Assembly (NCBI GenBank): GCA_902782785.1 | Contig: CACZOH010000007.1 | Coordinates: 1 to 5,556, forward strand | Length of the DNA stretch: 5,556 bases | Direction: 5' to 3' | Source: an uncultured Ruminococcus sp. | Lineage (GTDB): Bacteria; Bacillota; Clostridia; Oscillospirales; CAG-272 | Shown here: positions 1-5,556 of the stretch, piece after piece | How positions within the stretch are numbered: position 1 is the stretch's first letter | Layout: every line of letters starts with the position of its first letter | Notes under the pieces: model-generated | What the model saw: the letters and a program-made list of their open reading frames with translations, nothing else | Databases searched by the model: none | Told to the model about the DNA's origin: nothing | Program-made: the position numbers and the translations under genes

Positions 1-1116
1 GTTTATGTCGAGAGCGGCGGTGTTTAAGATGTACGCGTCGTCGTCGGATTCATCGTCGTCAAGCTCGAACGTCCCCGTATCGAGCTCCACGTCGTCCGCC
101 TTCGCCTTTATCTTGTCCTCTATCTCCTTCATCATATCCTTGTGCTCCTCAAGGTACTTCCTCGCGTTGTCGCGCCCCTGCGCGATACGCTCGCCGTTGT
201 AGGAGAAGAACGAGCCGCTTTTCTCTATAATGTCGAGATCCACGCCTATATCGAGCACCTCGCCCGCTTTTGATATGCCCTTGCCGTATATGATCTCAAA
301 TTCAGCCTGTTTGAACGGCGGAGCCACCTTGTTTTTGACGACCTTGCAGCGCGTCTTGTTGCCGACCATCTCGCCGGAGTTCTTGAGCTGCTCCGTCTTT
401 CTTACGTCTATTCTTACCGACGAATAGAATTTCAGAGCGCGTCCGCCCGGAGTGGTCTCGGGATTTCCGTACATAACGCCGACCTTCTCACGGAGCTGGT
501 TGATGAAAACGACTATGCTGTTCGTCTTTGAGACGGTGCCGGAGAGCTTGCGGAGCGCCTGCGACATAAGTCTCGCCTGAAGACCTACGTGCGACGCGCC
601 CATTTCCCCGTCTATCTCCGCCTGCGGAACGAGCGCGGCGACGGAGTCTATGACGACTATGTCGATCGCTCCCGAGCGGAGGAGAGCCTCCGTTATTTCA
701 AGCGCCTGCTCTCCGCTGTCCGGCTGAGAGACGAGGAGCGAATCTATATCGACGCCTAAATTGCGCGCGTATATCGGGTCGAGCGCGTGCTCCGCGTCGA
801 TGAACGCGGCGGTACCGCCGAGCTTCTGCGCCTCCGCCACCATATGGAGCGCGACCGTGGTCTTACCGGAGGATTCCGGACCGAATATCTCAACTATCCT
901 TCCTCTCGGAACGCCGCCGATGCCGAGCGCGAGGTCGAGCGTCAGCGAGCCCGTCGGTATCGCCTGCACCTTCATCTGCGTGTTTGCGCCGAGCTTCATA
1001 ACGGCGCCCTTGCCGAATTTCTTTTCTATGCCCGAGATAGACGTTGCAAGCGCTTTTTTCTTATCCTCCGCCGAATTCGGGACCTCCTGCTCCGGCGCCT
1101 TTTTTACTTTTGCCAT
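1..1116 (-). CDS. recA: RecA recombinase, C-terminus cut by window edge
   Basis: RecA is the DNA-dependent ATPase that forms filaments on single-stranded DNA, performs homologous strand exchange and triggers LexA self-cleavage in the SOS response. The 372 visible codons start MAKVKKAPEQ and read through with no break. Visible landmarks are the Walker A loop GPESSGKT (residues 79-86), FIDAEHALDP (105-114), the Walker B strand IVVIDS (153-158), the L1-loop region around EIDGEMGASHVGLQAR (167-182), FINQLRE (204-210) and the L2-loop region GVMYGNPETTPGGRALKF (213-230). After the lysine-rich C-terminal domain comes an acidic tail (about 351-361, mostly Asp). The frame then continues AYILNTAALDIN to the edge without a stop, so the protein exceeds 372 aa, longer than the about 350 aa typical of the family. 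The start is supported by an AAGGA Shine-Dalgarno 8 nt upstream. The gene has its own SOS-type promoter and is separated from the upstream operon by 208 bp. The family assignment is certain; only the C-terminal end is unknown. Confidence 0.98.
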   Translation of the reverse strand, partial: MAKVKKAPEQEVPNSAEDKKKALATSISGIEKKFGKGAVMKLGANTQMKVQAIPTGSLTLDLALGIGGVPRGRIVEIFGPESSGKTTVALHMVAEAQKLGGTAAFIDAEHALDPIYARNLGVDIDSLLVSQPDSGEQALEITEALLRSGAIDIVVIDSVAALVPQAEIDGEMGASHVGLQARLMSQALRKLSGTVSKTNSIVVFINQLREKVGVMYGNPETTPGGRALKFYSSVRIDVRKTEQLKNSGEMVGNKTRCKVVKNKVAPPFKQAEFEIIYGKGISKAGEVLDIGVDLDIIEKSGSFFSYNGERIAQGRDNARKYLEEHKDMMKEIEDKIKAKADDVELDTGTFELDDDESDDDAYILNTAALDIN

Positions 1117-1124
1117 TCTTTATG

Positions 1125-1129
1125 TCCTT
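1125..1129 (-). promoter_or_regulatory. recA ribosome binding site
   Basis: On the minus strand AAGGA lies 8 nt before the recA ATG, within a purine-rich stretch (GAAAGGCAAGGA). It fixes the start codon at 1116-1114. Confidence 0.85.
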
Positions 1130-1159
1130 GCCTTTCATATAATTTTCATATCCGTCAAA

Positions 1160-1173
1160 CGAACTTTTGTTCG
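1160..1173. promoter_or_regulatory. LexA (SOS) operator, promoter-proximal
   Basis: The 14-mer CGAACTTTTGTTCG has perfectly inverted 5-bp arms (CGAAC/GTTCG) and contains GAAC-N4-GTTC, the core of the Gram-positive LexA box known from Bacillus subtilis. It begins about 9 bp downstream of the recA -10 hexamer, so it covers roughly +3 to +16 of the predicted transcript. That position suits repression by blocking RNA polymerase binding or promoter escape. LexA repression and RecA-dependent derepression are inferred from the motif and its position next to recA. Confidence 0.88.
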
Positions 1174-1182
1174 TTTTTCTTC

Positions 1183-1211
1183 ATTATACACCATGAACCG
1201 GAAAAAATCAA
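1183..1211 (-). promoter_or_regulatory. recA sigma-A type promoter
   Basis: On the minus strand there is a -35 box TTGATT (1206-1211, 4 of 6 to consensus) and a perfect -10 box TATAAT (1183-1188), separated by exactly 17 bp. The predicted transcription start is near 1176, giving a leader of about 60 nt before the recA ATG. No TGn extended -10 is present. The promoter sits between the two LexA operators, consistent with DNA-damage-inducible expression. Confidence 0.85.
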
Positions 1212-1215
1212 GGGG

Positions 1216-1237
1216 TTTTTAAAAAAATTCAAAAAAT
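1216..1237 (-). promoter_or_regulatory. AT-rich tract upstream of the recA -35 (possible UP element)
   Basis: This is a run of A and T tracts (TTTTTT and TTTTTTT on the minus strand, with very few G or C) just upstream of the -35 box, set off from it by four C. In an otherwise GC-rich window this looks like a binding site for the RNA polymerase alpha C-terminal domain (an UP element) or a bent segment between promoter and distal operator. The base composition is seen directly; the function is inferred. Confidence 0.35.
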
Positions 1238-1238
1238 G

Positions 1239-1252
1239 CGAACAAATGTTTC
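1239..1252. promoter_or_regulatory. second LexA (SOS) operator, distal to recA promoter
   Basis: CGAACAAATGTTTC matches every position of the Bacillus-type LexA consensus CGAACRNRYGTTYC. Its centre is 79 bp upstream of the centre of the proximal operator and about 70 bp upstream of the predicted recA start, beyond the -35 box and its AT-rich upstream tract. No divergent gene exists that it could serve, so it most likely contributes to recA control. Two LexA dimers could act independently or bend the DNA between them; which applies cannot be told from sequence. Confidence 0.75.
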
Positions 1253-1255
1253 ACA

Positions 1256-1290
1256 CCGTGACCCGGGACAAACGGTCGCGGGCGTTTTTT
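1256..1290 (+). terminator. possible intrinsic terminator hairpin (plus-strand orientation)
   Basis: On the plus strand CCGTGACC (1256-1263) pairs with GGTCGCGG (1274-1281) through 8 bp including one G-U wobble, around a 10-nt loop. It is followed by GCG and six T (1285-1290), the layout of a Rho-independent terminator. Read on the minus strand, the direction of the genes, the wobble becomes an A-C mismatch and no T run follows directly. It is therefore a poor terminator for the upstream operon and might instead stop antisense transcription. Its function is uncertain. Confidence 0.3.
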
Positions 1291-1324
1291 CAAGCGCGTT
1301 CAGCCGTTTTAAAAACCTTTGATC

Positions 1325-1927
1325 TCAGATTTTTAACTTTTCCTTCTCTTTTGCCAGATATTCAAGCTGTTCTCCCATTCTTTTCAGCTCTCCCGCCACG
1401 CGGCGGCGTCCGACGTCGGTCCTGTACCAGCCCTCTCTCGTTATATCCCTTCCGGGTACGGCGACGACGCTTATATCGGCGTCGGGGAAAACGTTCTGAT
1501 AATACGTATACGCGCGTCTTGCGTGGAAAGCCTTGCAGACGAGTATCGCGCAGCGCACCTTTATCCCGCGTTCTTCAAGCAGATTTTTTGAAAACAAGGC
1601 GTTCTGATAAGTAAACTCCGCTTCACGCTCACAGACGACCGCGTCCTCGGGGACGCCGTTCATCCTGAGCACAACGCGGTAAAAGTCCGCCTCCGTTTCG
1701 TGCTCGCCGCCGTAGATTTCGATCTTGCGAGTCGGGCGTTTGAAATGCCCGAGCTCCTTTCCGTATTTGCCGGACGCGACGAGAAGAGGCGCGTAGCCCG
1801 CCTTGTAAAGCTCCGCGCCCTTTTCGGGAAGCGCGGGATCGGAGCCGCCGGGCAGGAATATCACGTCCGATATACGCGGTTTTGAGCTTATGAATATAAA
1901 ATCCGTTACGTCTTTTATGAAATCCAT
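1325..1927 (-). CDS. YdcF/DUF218 family protein
   Basis: This 200-aa protein belongs to the DUF218 (YdcF/SanA/ElyC) fold. The family is tied in various bacteria to envelope integrity, and E. coli YdcF is reported to bind S-adenosylmethionine, but the reaction is unknown. Family landmarks in order are DVIFLPGG (21-28), a GAELYKAGYAPLLVASG block (37-53), an acidic TEADFY (78-83), GVPEDAVVCE (91-100), FTYQNA with T106 and N109 (105-110), and the C-terminal AILVCKAFHARRA block (127-139) with its FH and RRA residues. There is no signal peptide or membrane helix, so it should be cytoplasmic, unlike SanA/ElyC relatives with N-terminal anchors. The ATG shares one base with the stop of the upstream gene (TAATG) and follows a purine-rich AGAAAGAAGAG, so translation is probably coupled. 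It is the last gene of the MoxR/DUF58 block. Family confidence is high; the role is unknown. Confidence 0.88.
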   Translation of the reverse strand: MDFIKDVTDFIFISSKPRISDVIFLPGGSDPALPEKGAELYKAGYAPLLVASGKYGKELGHFKRPTRKIEIYGGEHETEADFYRVVLRMNGVPEDAVVCEREAEFTYQNALFSKNLLEERGIKVRCAILVCKAFHARRAYTYYQNVFPDADISVVAVPGRDITREGWYRTDVGRRRVAGELKRMGEQLEYLAKEKEKLKI

Positions 1928-2601
1928 TATTTTCTCTTCTTTCTTTTTTCAGCCGCGTCCTTTTCGCGGATATATGATATCTCGCCGTCGTTTATCTCTC
2001 TTTCGCGGTCCGTGTATCTCACGCTCTCGTAAAGCTCGAACAAAAGCTCGTCGCGCTCGCTTGACGACAGCTTTTCGCCGACCTGACGCGCGGTATCGGA
2101 TGCGGCTATACGCGCGCCGTCCGATATCCCCGCGCTCACTTTTTCGGCGTACAGGAACCTTATCCTTTCCCGGTTTTCACGCAGGGCGCTCCATTTGATC
2201 CGCGCGGCTGCATCTTTTTTCTCTCTTGATATACCGCTATCCTCCGCAAGGTCGTATTCCGTATCCTCACCGCCGAAAAACGCGGCTTTCGGCTTCATAT
2301 TAAGGATCTGCCTTATCTTCTCGTCAAACGCGCGCCACACGGCTCTCAGTTTTTTTCTGAATTTTGATTCTTTGCGCTCTTTTTGCTCTCTGAAATACTT
2401 TTTATACAGCTTGACGAGCGTTTTTATGAAAAAGAACAGGACCGGGACGTAAACCGCGTACGCGGCGATAACGATCTGATTCAACCCCGGCTTGCCGTAC
2501 GATATTATGACCGTGACCGCAAGCGCGATCATCGCCGTGCCGAGAAGACAGAGCCGTAAAAACAGCGGATCTCTGACCGCTCTTTTTATTTTTTCACGCA
2601 T
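1927..2601 (-). CDS. Two-helix membrane protein with DUF4129-like tail
   Basis: This is a 224-aa membrane protein of unknown function. Two hydrophobic helices (about 14-34 and 42-64) are flanked by basic residues on both sides (MREKIKRAVR before, KLYKKYFREQKERKESKFRKK after), suggesting a hairpin with both ends in the cytosol. The rest is highly charged and probably helical. Residues about 138-213, with IRFLYAEK, SDTARQVGEKL, LLFELYESVRYTD and a following short helix, resemble the DUF4129 tail found at the C-terminus of transglutaminase-like proteins in MoxR-DUF58 operons. No transglutaminase domain or extra helices are present. The ATG lies 4 nt after the DUF58 stop, with AGGTGA as ribosome site inside the end of that gene. 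It probably acts with the DUF58 protein and the MoxR ATPase at the membrane. The gene is clearly real; the DUF4129 link is pattern-based and needs a profile search. Confidence 0.8.
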   Translation of the reverse strand: MREKIKRAVRDPLFLRLCLLGTAMIALAVTVIISYGKPGLNQIVIAAYAVYVPVLFFFIKTLVKLYKKYFREQKERKESKFRKKLRAVWRAFDEKIRQILNMKPKAAFFGGEDTEYDLAEDSGISREKKDAAARIKWSALRENRERIRFLYAEKVSAGISDGARIAASDTARQVGEKLSSSERDELLFELYESVRYTDREREINDGEISYIREKDAAEKRKKRK

Positions 2602-2605
2602 TTGA

Positions 2606-3745
2606 TCACCTGCCCGTCATATACACCGTTACGCTGTTGTTTCTTCTCTTGTACGCTTTTATCTGCTCGCCGTATTCCGGGAGCATGGACGGCGTTATTA
2701 TAAACACGTCCGCGTCGCGTATTTCCGGCAGAAGCCTTGACAGAAGCGCGGAAAACGACATTCCGCATTCGTACAGCCTCGCCGCCGCCATTTCCTTAAG
2801 CAGCTCTTCAAGCGCGCCGGAGCCGGAGACGGGCGGAAAACTGATGAACGCGCCCTTTTCACCGCCGCAGTTTGCGGCAAAGCCCGCGCGATACCCGCTT
2901 TTCAGCGCGGATCTGACAAGCGACGCGGAATATGAGAGCGCGTTTTCCATAACCGCCTCAAACCTCTTTACCGGTATGGATTCCTGCGGCTGCTGTAGAT
3001 TGAGAAACACCATGAACACCCTGCCGGAGCAGAAATCCCGCTCGTTCACCTTTATCCTGCTTCCTCCGGTGCGCGCCGTTGCCTTGAAGTTTATCGAATT
3101 GAACGGGTCGCCCGGCGCCATATCGCGTATGCCCGAGACGTTGAAGGGGTCCGTCAGTATGCGCCTCGCCGACTTTACGTCGCCCGTGAGCATATTCCGG
3201 GGCGACGTTTCCGTCCTCAGATTTACGAAGCGCGGATAAACGTACAGCTTTGCGTGAGATTCAAAATATACGGGCTCTCCGGCGACCGTCACGGACGCGG
3301 AGCCGAGCTCGTAAACGCCGCGCTTTTTTGCGTTGAAGCGGCGTTTTCTCACAACCGTTTTTTTCGGCGGAAGATTGAAGCGGCTTATGAAATACTGCAT
3401 ATCTCCGTCGCGCTGACCGGTGTAGCCGCGCAAGGCTAACTCGCCGTAAATATACGCTTCGACGTCGACGAGAAGAAGCGGGAGAAACGTGGGATTGGTT
3501 ATTTTTTCGTAAAGCTCCGAATCCTCGCCCTCAAACACGCCCGCGGCGGCAAAATATCTCTCGTATCTGATGCGGCTTATCTGCCAGCGCCTGAGCGCCC
3601 TCACGCCTTTTACGGCGAAGACGATCAGGATGATGATCACGGCAAGAGACGAAAGGACGGCGACCAAAGACGTTATCAGCTTGTCCGACGCAGAAAAAAC
3701 GGCGTCGCTTATCCGGTCAAAAAAGCCGGAGGTCTGTTCGCTCAT
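2606..3745 (-). CDS. DUF58 domain membrane protein
   Basis: This 379-aa DUF58 protein is the usual partner of MoxR ATPases, with an unknown but envelope-linked role. One membrane helix (about 23-47) is followed by a basic ARRWQ-like stretch. A beta-rich region then carries FEGEDSELYEKITNPTFLPLLLVDVE (71-96) and KKRGVYELGSASVTV (140-154), typical of DUF58 N-terminal regions. The signature segment is DPFNVSGIRDMAPGDP (199-214) followed by FNSINFKATARTG (215-227). In most members this reads GDp-R-I-W-ka-AR, so Asn and Phe here replace the usual Arg and Trp. The following strand, VFMVFLNLQQ (243-252), sits where family members with a von Willebrand A-like fold have a metal-binding DxSxS, and that motif is missing. 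The ATG overlaps the moxR-type stop by 4 nt (ATGA), and no strong Shine-Dalgarno precedes it, so translation is likely coupled. The family call is firm. Confidence 0.93.
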   Translation of the reverse strand: MSEQTSGFFDRISDAVFSASDKLITSLVAVLSSLAVIIILIVFAVKGVRALRRWQISRIRYERYFAAAGVFEGEDSELYEKITNPTFLPLLLVDVEAYIYGELALRGYTGQRDGDMQYFISRFNLPPKKTVVRKRRFNAKKRGVYELGSASVTVAGEPVYFESHAKLYVYPRFVNLRTETSPRNMLTGDVKSARRILTDPFNVSGIRDMAPGDPFNSINFKATARTGGSRIKVNERDFCSGRVFMVFLNLQQPQESIPVKRFEAVMENALSYSASLVRSALKSGYRAGFAANCGGEKGAFISFPPVSGSGALEELLKEMAAARLYECGMSFSALLSRLLPEIRDADVFIITPSMLPEYGEQIKAYKRRNNSVTVYMTGR

Positions 3746-4701
3746 AGTTTATACCGGGAAAGATTTTCGGTAGGCGCGGTAACGGCGCCGATAACGTCCG
3801 CCACCGCTTTTTCAGCCGCTCCCGCCTTGAGAGACGACGCGGCGTTCAGAACAAGTCTGTGCGACAGCACGTTTACGGCGCACCGCTTTATATCGTCCGG
3901 CAGAAGATAATCGCGCCCGTCCATTGCGGCAAAGCATTTTGAAACCTGAAGCAAAGCCAGGGCCGCGCGCGGACTTGCGCCGAGCTCAACGCCCTCCGCG
4001 CGTCTCGTCGCCTCGCATACCGTGACGATATACGAGAAAACGTCGTCGGCGACGTAAACGGAGTCAAGCTCGGCCGAAGCCTCCGATATCTCGTACGCGG
4101 AGGCGACTGCCGGGACCTCCGGCGCTTCTTTTGTCTTGTCGTATTTTTTAAGTATCTGTACGGTCTGAGCGTGCGTCGGAAGACCTGTTGACAGCGATAT
4201 CAAAAATCTGTCGAGCTCCGCCTCCGGCAGCTCGTAAACGCCCGCCGCCTCTATCGGGTTCTGCGTGGCTATCACCATAAACGGAGAGGGGAGCGCGTGT
4301 CTTTCGCCGTCCACAGTCACCTGCTTTTCCGCCATACATTCAAGCATGCCCGCCTGCGTTTTCGGCGTGGCGCGGTTTATCTCGTCCGCCATCACGACGT
4401 TTGAAAAAACGGGGCCGGGCAGAAATTCAAACTCCTGCTTTTTGAGGTTGAAGTACCGTATGCCCGTAATGTCGGACGGCATAAGGTCCGGGGTGAACTG
4501 TATGCGCGAAAACGACAGGGACAAAGACGCCGCAAACGATTTTGTAAGGAGAGTTTTGCCCGTGCCCGGCACGTCCGTTATTATGACGTGACCGCCGCAG
4601 AGAAGCGCCGCGGTGAGATACCCCACCGCTTCATCCCTTCCGACCACGGCGCGGGATACGTTATCTTTCAGTTTTTCGTATAATGCTTTTATTTTCTCCA
4701 T
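3742..4701 (-). CDS. MoxR family AAA+ ATPase
   Basis: This 319-aa protein is a MoxR ATPase, a cytoplasmic AAA+ chaperone that typically helps activate or assemble proteins containing von Willebrand A or DUF58 domains. Landmarks are the Walker A loop DVPGTGKT (43-50), FTPDLMPSDITG (69-80), FLPGPVFSNVVMADEINRA (93-111) with Walker B acids D106 and E107, sensor 1 N148 in ATQNPIE, the arginine-finger segment LDRF (163-166), and the lid motif GASPRA (241-246) followed by DDIK and HRLVL. All catalytic residues expected for an active ATPase are present, and the length is normal for the family. It is the first gene of a tight block with DUF58, a DUF4129-like protein and DUF218, and its stop overlaps the DUF58 start (ATGA). 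The start is supported by AAAGG 8 nt upstream. The likely client is the adjacent DUF58 protein (inferred from family context). Confidence 0.96.
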   Translation of the reverse strand: MEKIKALYEKLKDNVSRAVVGRDEAVGYLTAALLCGGHVIITDVPGTGKTLLTKSFAASLSLSFSRIQFTPDLMPSDITGIRYFNLKKQEFEFLPGPVFSNVVMADEINRATPKTQAGMLECMAEKQVTVDGERHALPSPFMVIATQNPIEAAGVYELPEAELDRFLISLSTGLPTHAQTVQILKKYDKTKEAPEVPAVASAYEISEASAELDSVYVADDVFSYIVTVCEATRRAEGVELGASPRAALALLQVSKCFAAMDGRDYLLPDDIKRCAVNVLSHRLVLNAASSLKAGAAEKAVADVIGAVTAPTENLSRYKL

Positions 4702-4709
4702 ATCATATA

Positions 4710-4714
4710 CCTTT
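4710..4714 (-). promoter_or_regulatory. Ribosome binding site of the MoxR gene
   Basis: AAAGG on the minus strand sits 8 nt before the ATG, within the 62-nt gap after the peptidase gene. No convincing -35/-10 pair is visible in that gap, so the MoxR block may be transcribed from upstream, together with nrdR and the peptidase gene. Confidence 0.65.
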
Positions 4715-4763
4715 CATTGTTCGCGGAAAAACCCGGACGTGCCCGTACTGCGGCTCTTGATCC

Positions 4764-5429
4764 TCAATCCTTATCGTAAAAGCCCTGCGCCGTGAATATC
4801 TTTTCGTACTCCCGGAGCCTCGCCTCGCGCGCTTTATAATCCGGGATGTATTTTCCGACAAGCGCGTAAAAATCGGCGTTGTGATTTTTATATACTATAT
4901 GGCAAAGCTCGTGTACGGTGACGTAATCTATACACTCCTCGTCCGTCATCATAAGCATATAAGCGTAATTTATCCTGTTTCCTCCCTTGCCGCCGCAGCT
5001 TCCCCAGCGCGTTTTCGCGCCCGTTATCTTCGGCGCCGGCGGCGCGGGCAGCTTCATCACGGCAGCCCACAGGGACGTCTTTTTCTCCATGTATTTTTTG
5101 CCGGAGGATTTGAAAAAATACGAGAGCGCTTCTCTTTTCTGCGGCTCCGTCAAACCCGCCGGGACGACGAACTTTTCACCGTCAAAGCCTACCTTTTTCT
5201 CCTCCGTCTCACACACAGGCAGTTTTTTGCCGTAGTAATACACAAAGTCGAGACCCGTGCGCTCCGCGCGCTCTCCGCTTTTCTTTTCTATCCAGCCCTT
5301 ATGCGCGGAAATAAACTCCTCTATCTTTGCGCGGCTCATCCCTCTCGGCGCGCGCACGGTCAGACTGCCGTCTCTGTTTATCTGCAGGCTTACCGTTTTT
5401 CTGTCGGAGTATATCACGGTATGGTTCAT
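4764..5429 (-). CDS. YgjP-like (DUF45/M48-type) zinc metallopeptidase
   Basis: This 221-aa predicted zinc-dependent metallopeptidase is of the YgjP-like (DUF45, WLM/SprT-related) group. The N-terminal part has the beta-rich LQINRDGSLTVRAPRGMS segment (15-32) and the helix that follows, ending HKGWIEKK (43-50). The conserved RWGSC motif lies at 141-145. The active-site helix VTVHELCHIVYKNHNADFY (170-188) supplies H173 and H177 as zinc ligands, E174 as catalytic base and H183 as the likely third ligand. There is no signal peptide or membrane helix, so it should be cytoplasmic. All catalytic residues are intact and the length is usual for the family. Its ATG overlaps the nrdR stop by 4 nt (ATGA), and AAGGA inside the end of nrdR lies 6 nt upstream, indicating translational coupling. 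The substrate is unknown; the related SprT/Spartan peptidases cut proteins crosslinked to DNA, but that is only a distant analogy here. Confidence 0.92.
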   Translation of the reverse strand: MNHTVIYSDRKTVSLQINRDGSLTVRAPRGMSRAKIEEFISAHKGWIEKKSGERAERTGLDFVYYYGKKLPVCETEEKKVGFDGEKFVVPAGLTEPQKREALSYFFKSSGKKYMEKKTSLWAAVMKLPAPPAPKITGAKTRWGSCGGKGGNRINYAYMLMMTDEECIDYVTVHELCHIVYKNHNADFYALVGKYIPDYKAREARLREYEKIFTAQGFYDKD

Positions 5430-5556
5430 TTGTTTTCCTTGCCGTCTTTGATCTCCTGAAGCTCGGCGAGAAACGTTTCAACGTCGCGGAATTCACGGTA
5501 TACGGACGCAAATCTCACGTACGCTATATCGTCTATCTCCTTGAGCCGCTCCATTA
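5426..5556 (-). CDS. nrdR: NrdR transcriptional repressor, C-terminal fragment
   Basis: These are the last 43 complete codons of a gene running in from the right edge. The visible residues include ERLKEIDDIAYVRFASVYREF followed by RDVETFLAELQEIKDGKENK and a TGA stop. The DxxAYVRFASVYREF-DVETF-EL segment is the strongly conserved end of the ATP-cone domain of NrdR, the zinc-ribbon repressor that senses ATP/dATP and shuts down ribonucleotide reductase genes. The N-terminal zinc ribbon and most of the ATP cone lie outside the window, so its promoter and own regulation cannot be seen. The stop overlaps the peptidase start (ATGA), placing both genes in one operon. Confidence 0.93.
   Translation of the reverse strand, partial: MERLKEIDDIAYVRFASVYREFRDVETFLAELQEIKDGKENK

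Noticed and set aside
5..202. Plus-strand frame encoding a serine-rich peptide
   Set aside because: The serine run is the reverse complement of the GAC/GAT codons of the RecA acidic tail; it is a shadow frame.
1306..1317. Short AT palindrome just after the DUF218 stop
   Set aside because: It is mostly A-T pairs with no adjacent GC stem or T run, and is indistinguishable from chance AT-rich spacer.
787..1614. Long open frame on the plus strand (275 codons) crossing recA, the intergenic region and the DUF218 gene
   Set aside because: It is antisense to two well-supported genes and spans the recA promoter. Its product is Arg-rich with no recognisable domain, as expected from reading the opposite strand of GC-rich coding DNA.
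4710..4723. Possible LexA box upstream of the MoxR gene (CGAACAATGAAAGG on the minus strand)
   Set aside because: Only the CGAAC half fits; the second half lacks GTTC/GTTYC, so it does not qualify as an SOS operator.
4734..4745. Small stem-loop followed by GGTTTTT (minus strand) after the peptidase gene
   Set aside because: The stem is only 4 bp including a G-U pair, too weak to call a terminator; the gap is otherwise just a short intergenic spacer.
4881..5459. Plus-strand frame of 192 codons opposite the metallopeptidase gene
   Set aside because: The minus-strand frame has an intact HELCH active site and RWGSC motif. The plus-strand product is Arg/Leu-rich and matches nothing I recognise.

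Overview
This window looks like an ordinary chromosomal segment from a member of the Bacillota, most likely a Clostridia-type gut anaerobe of medium-high GC. The evidence is a recA promoter carrying Gram-positive (Bacillus-type) LexA operators, an NrdR C-terminus, a clostridial-style MoxR/DUF58 cluster, and frequent use of ATA for isoleucine in a GC-rich background. Genus or species cannot be read from it. All six genes lie on the minus strand, so transcription runs from high to low coordinates. There are no mobile elements, tRNA or rRNA genes, or CRISPR arrays.

In transcription order, the window opens with the last 43 codons of nrdR (ribonucleotide reductase repressor). This overlaps by 4 nt (ATGA) a YgjP/DUF45-type zinc metallopeptidase gene. 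After a 62-nt gap comes a tight four-gene block: a MoxR-family AAA+ ATPase, a DUF58 membrane protein (4-nt overlap), a two-helix membrane protein whose tail resembles DUF4129 (4-nt gap), and a soluble YdcF/DUF218 protein (1-nt TAATG overlap). A 208-bp intergenic region follows. It holds the recA promoter, and then recA runs off the left edge of the window.

The MoxR, DUF58 and DUF4129-like trio matches the widespread MoxR-DUF58-transglutaminase arrangement, in which the ATPase is thought to act as a chaperone for membrane or envelope assemblies. Here the transglutaminase part is absent from the third protein, and a DUF218 gene is coupled to its end. RecA is a separate, SOS-controlled unit: a good sigma-A promoter has one LexA palindrome at the start of the transcript, and a second full-consensus LexA box lies about 79 bp upstream.

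I see no clearly unprecedented system. The items most worth a second look are the transglutaminase-less MoxR/DUF58 block ending in DUF218, the two-operator recA promoter, and the nrdR-peptidase coupling.
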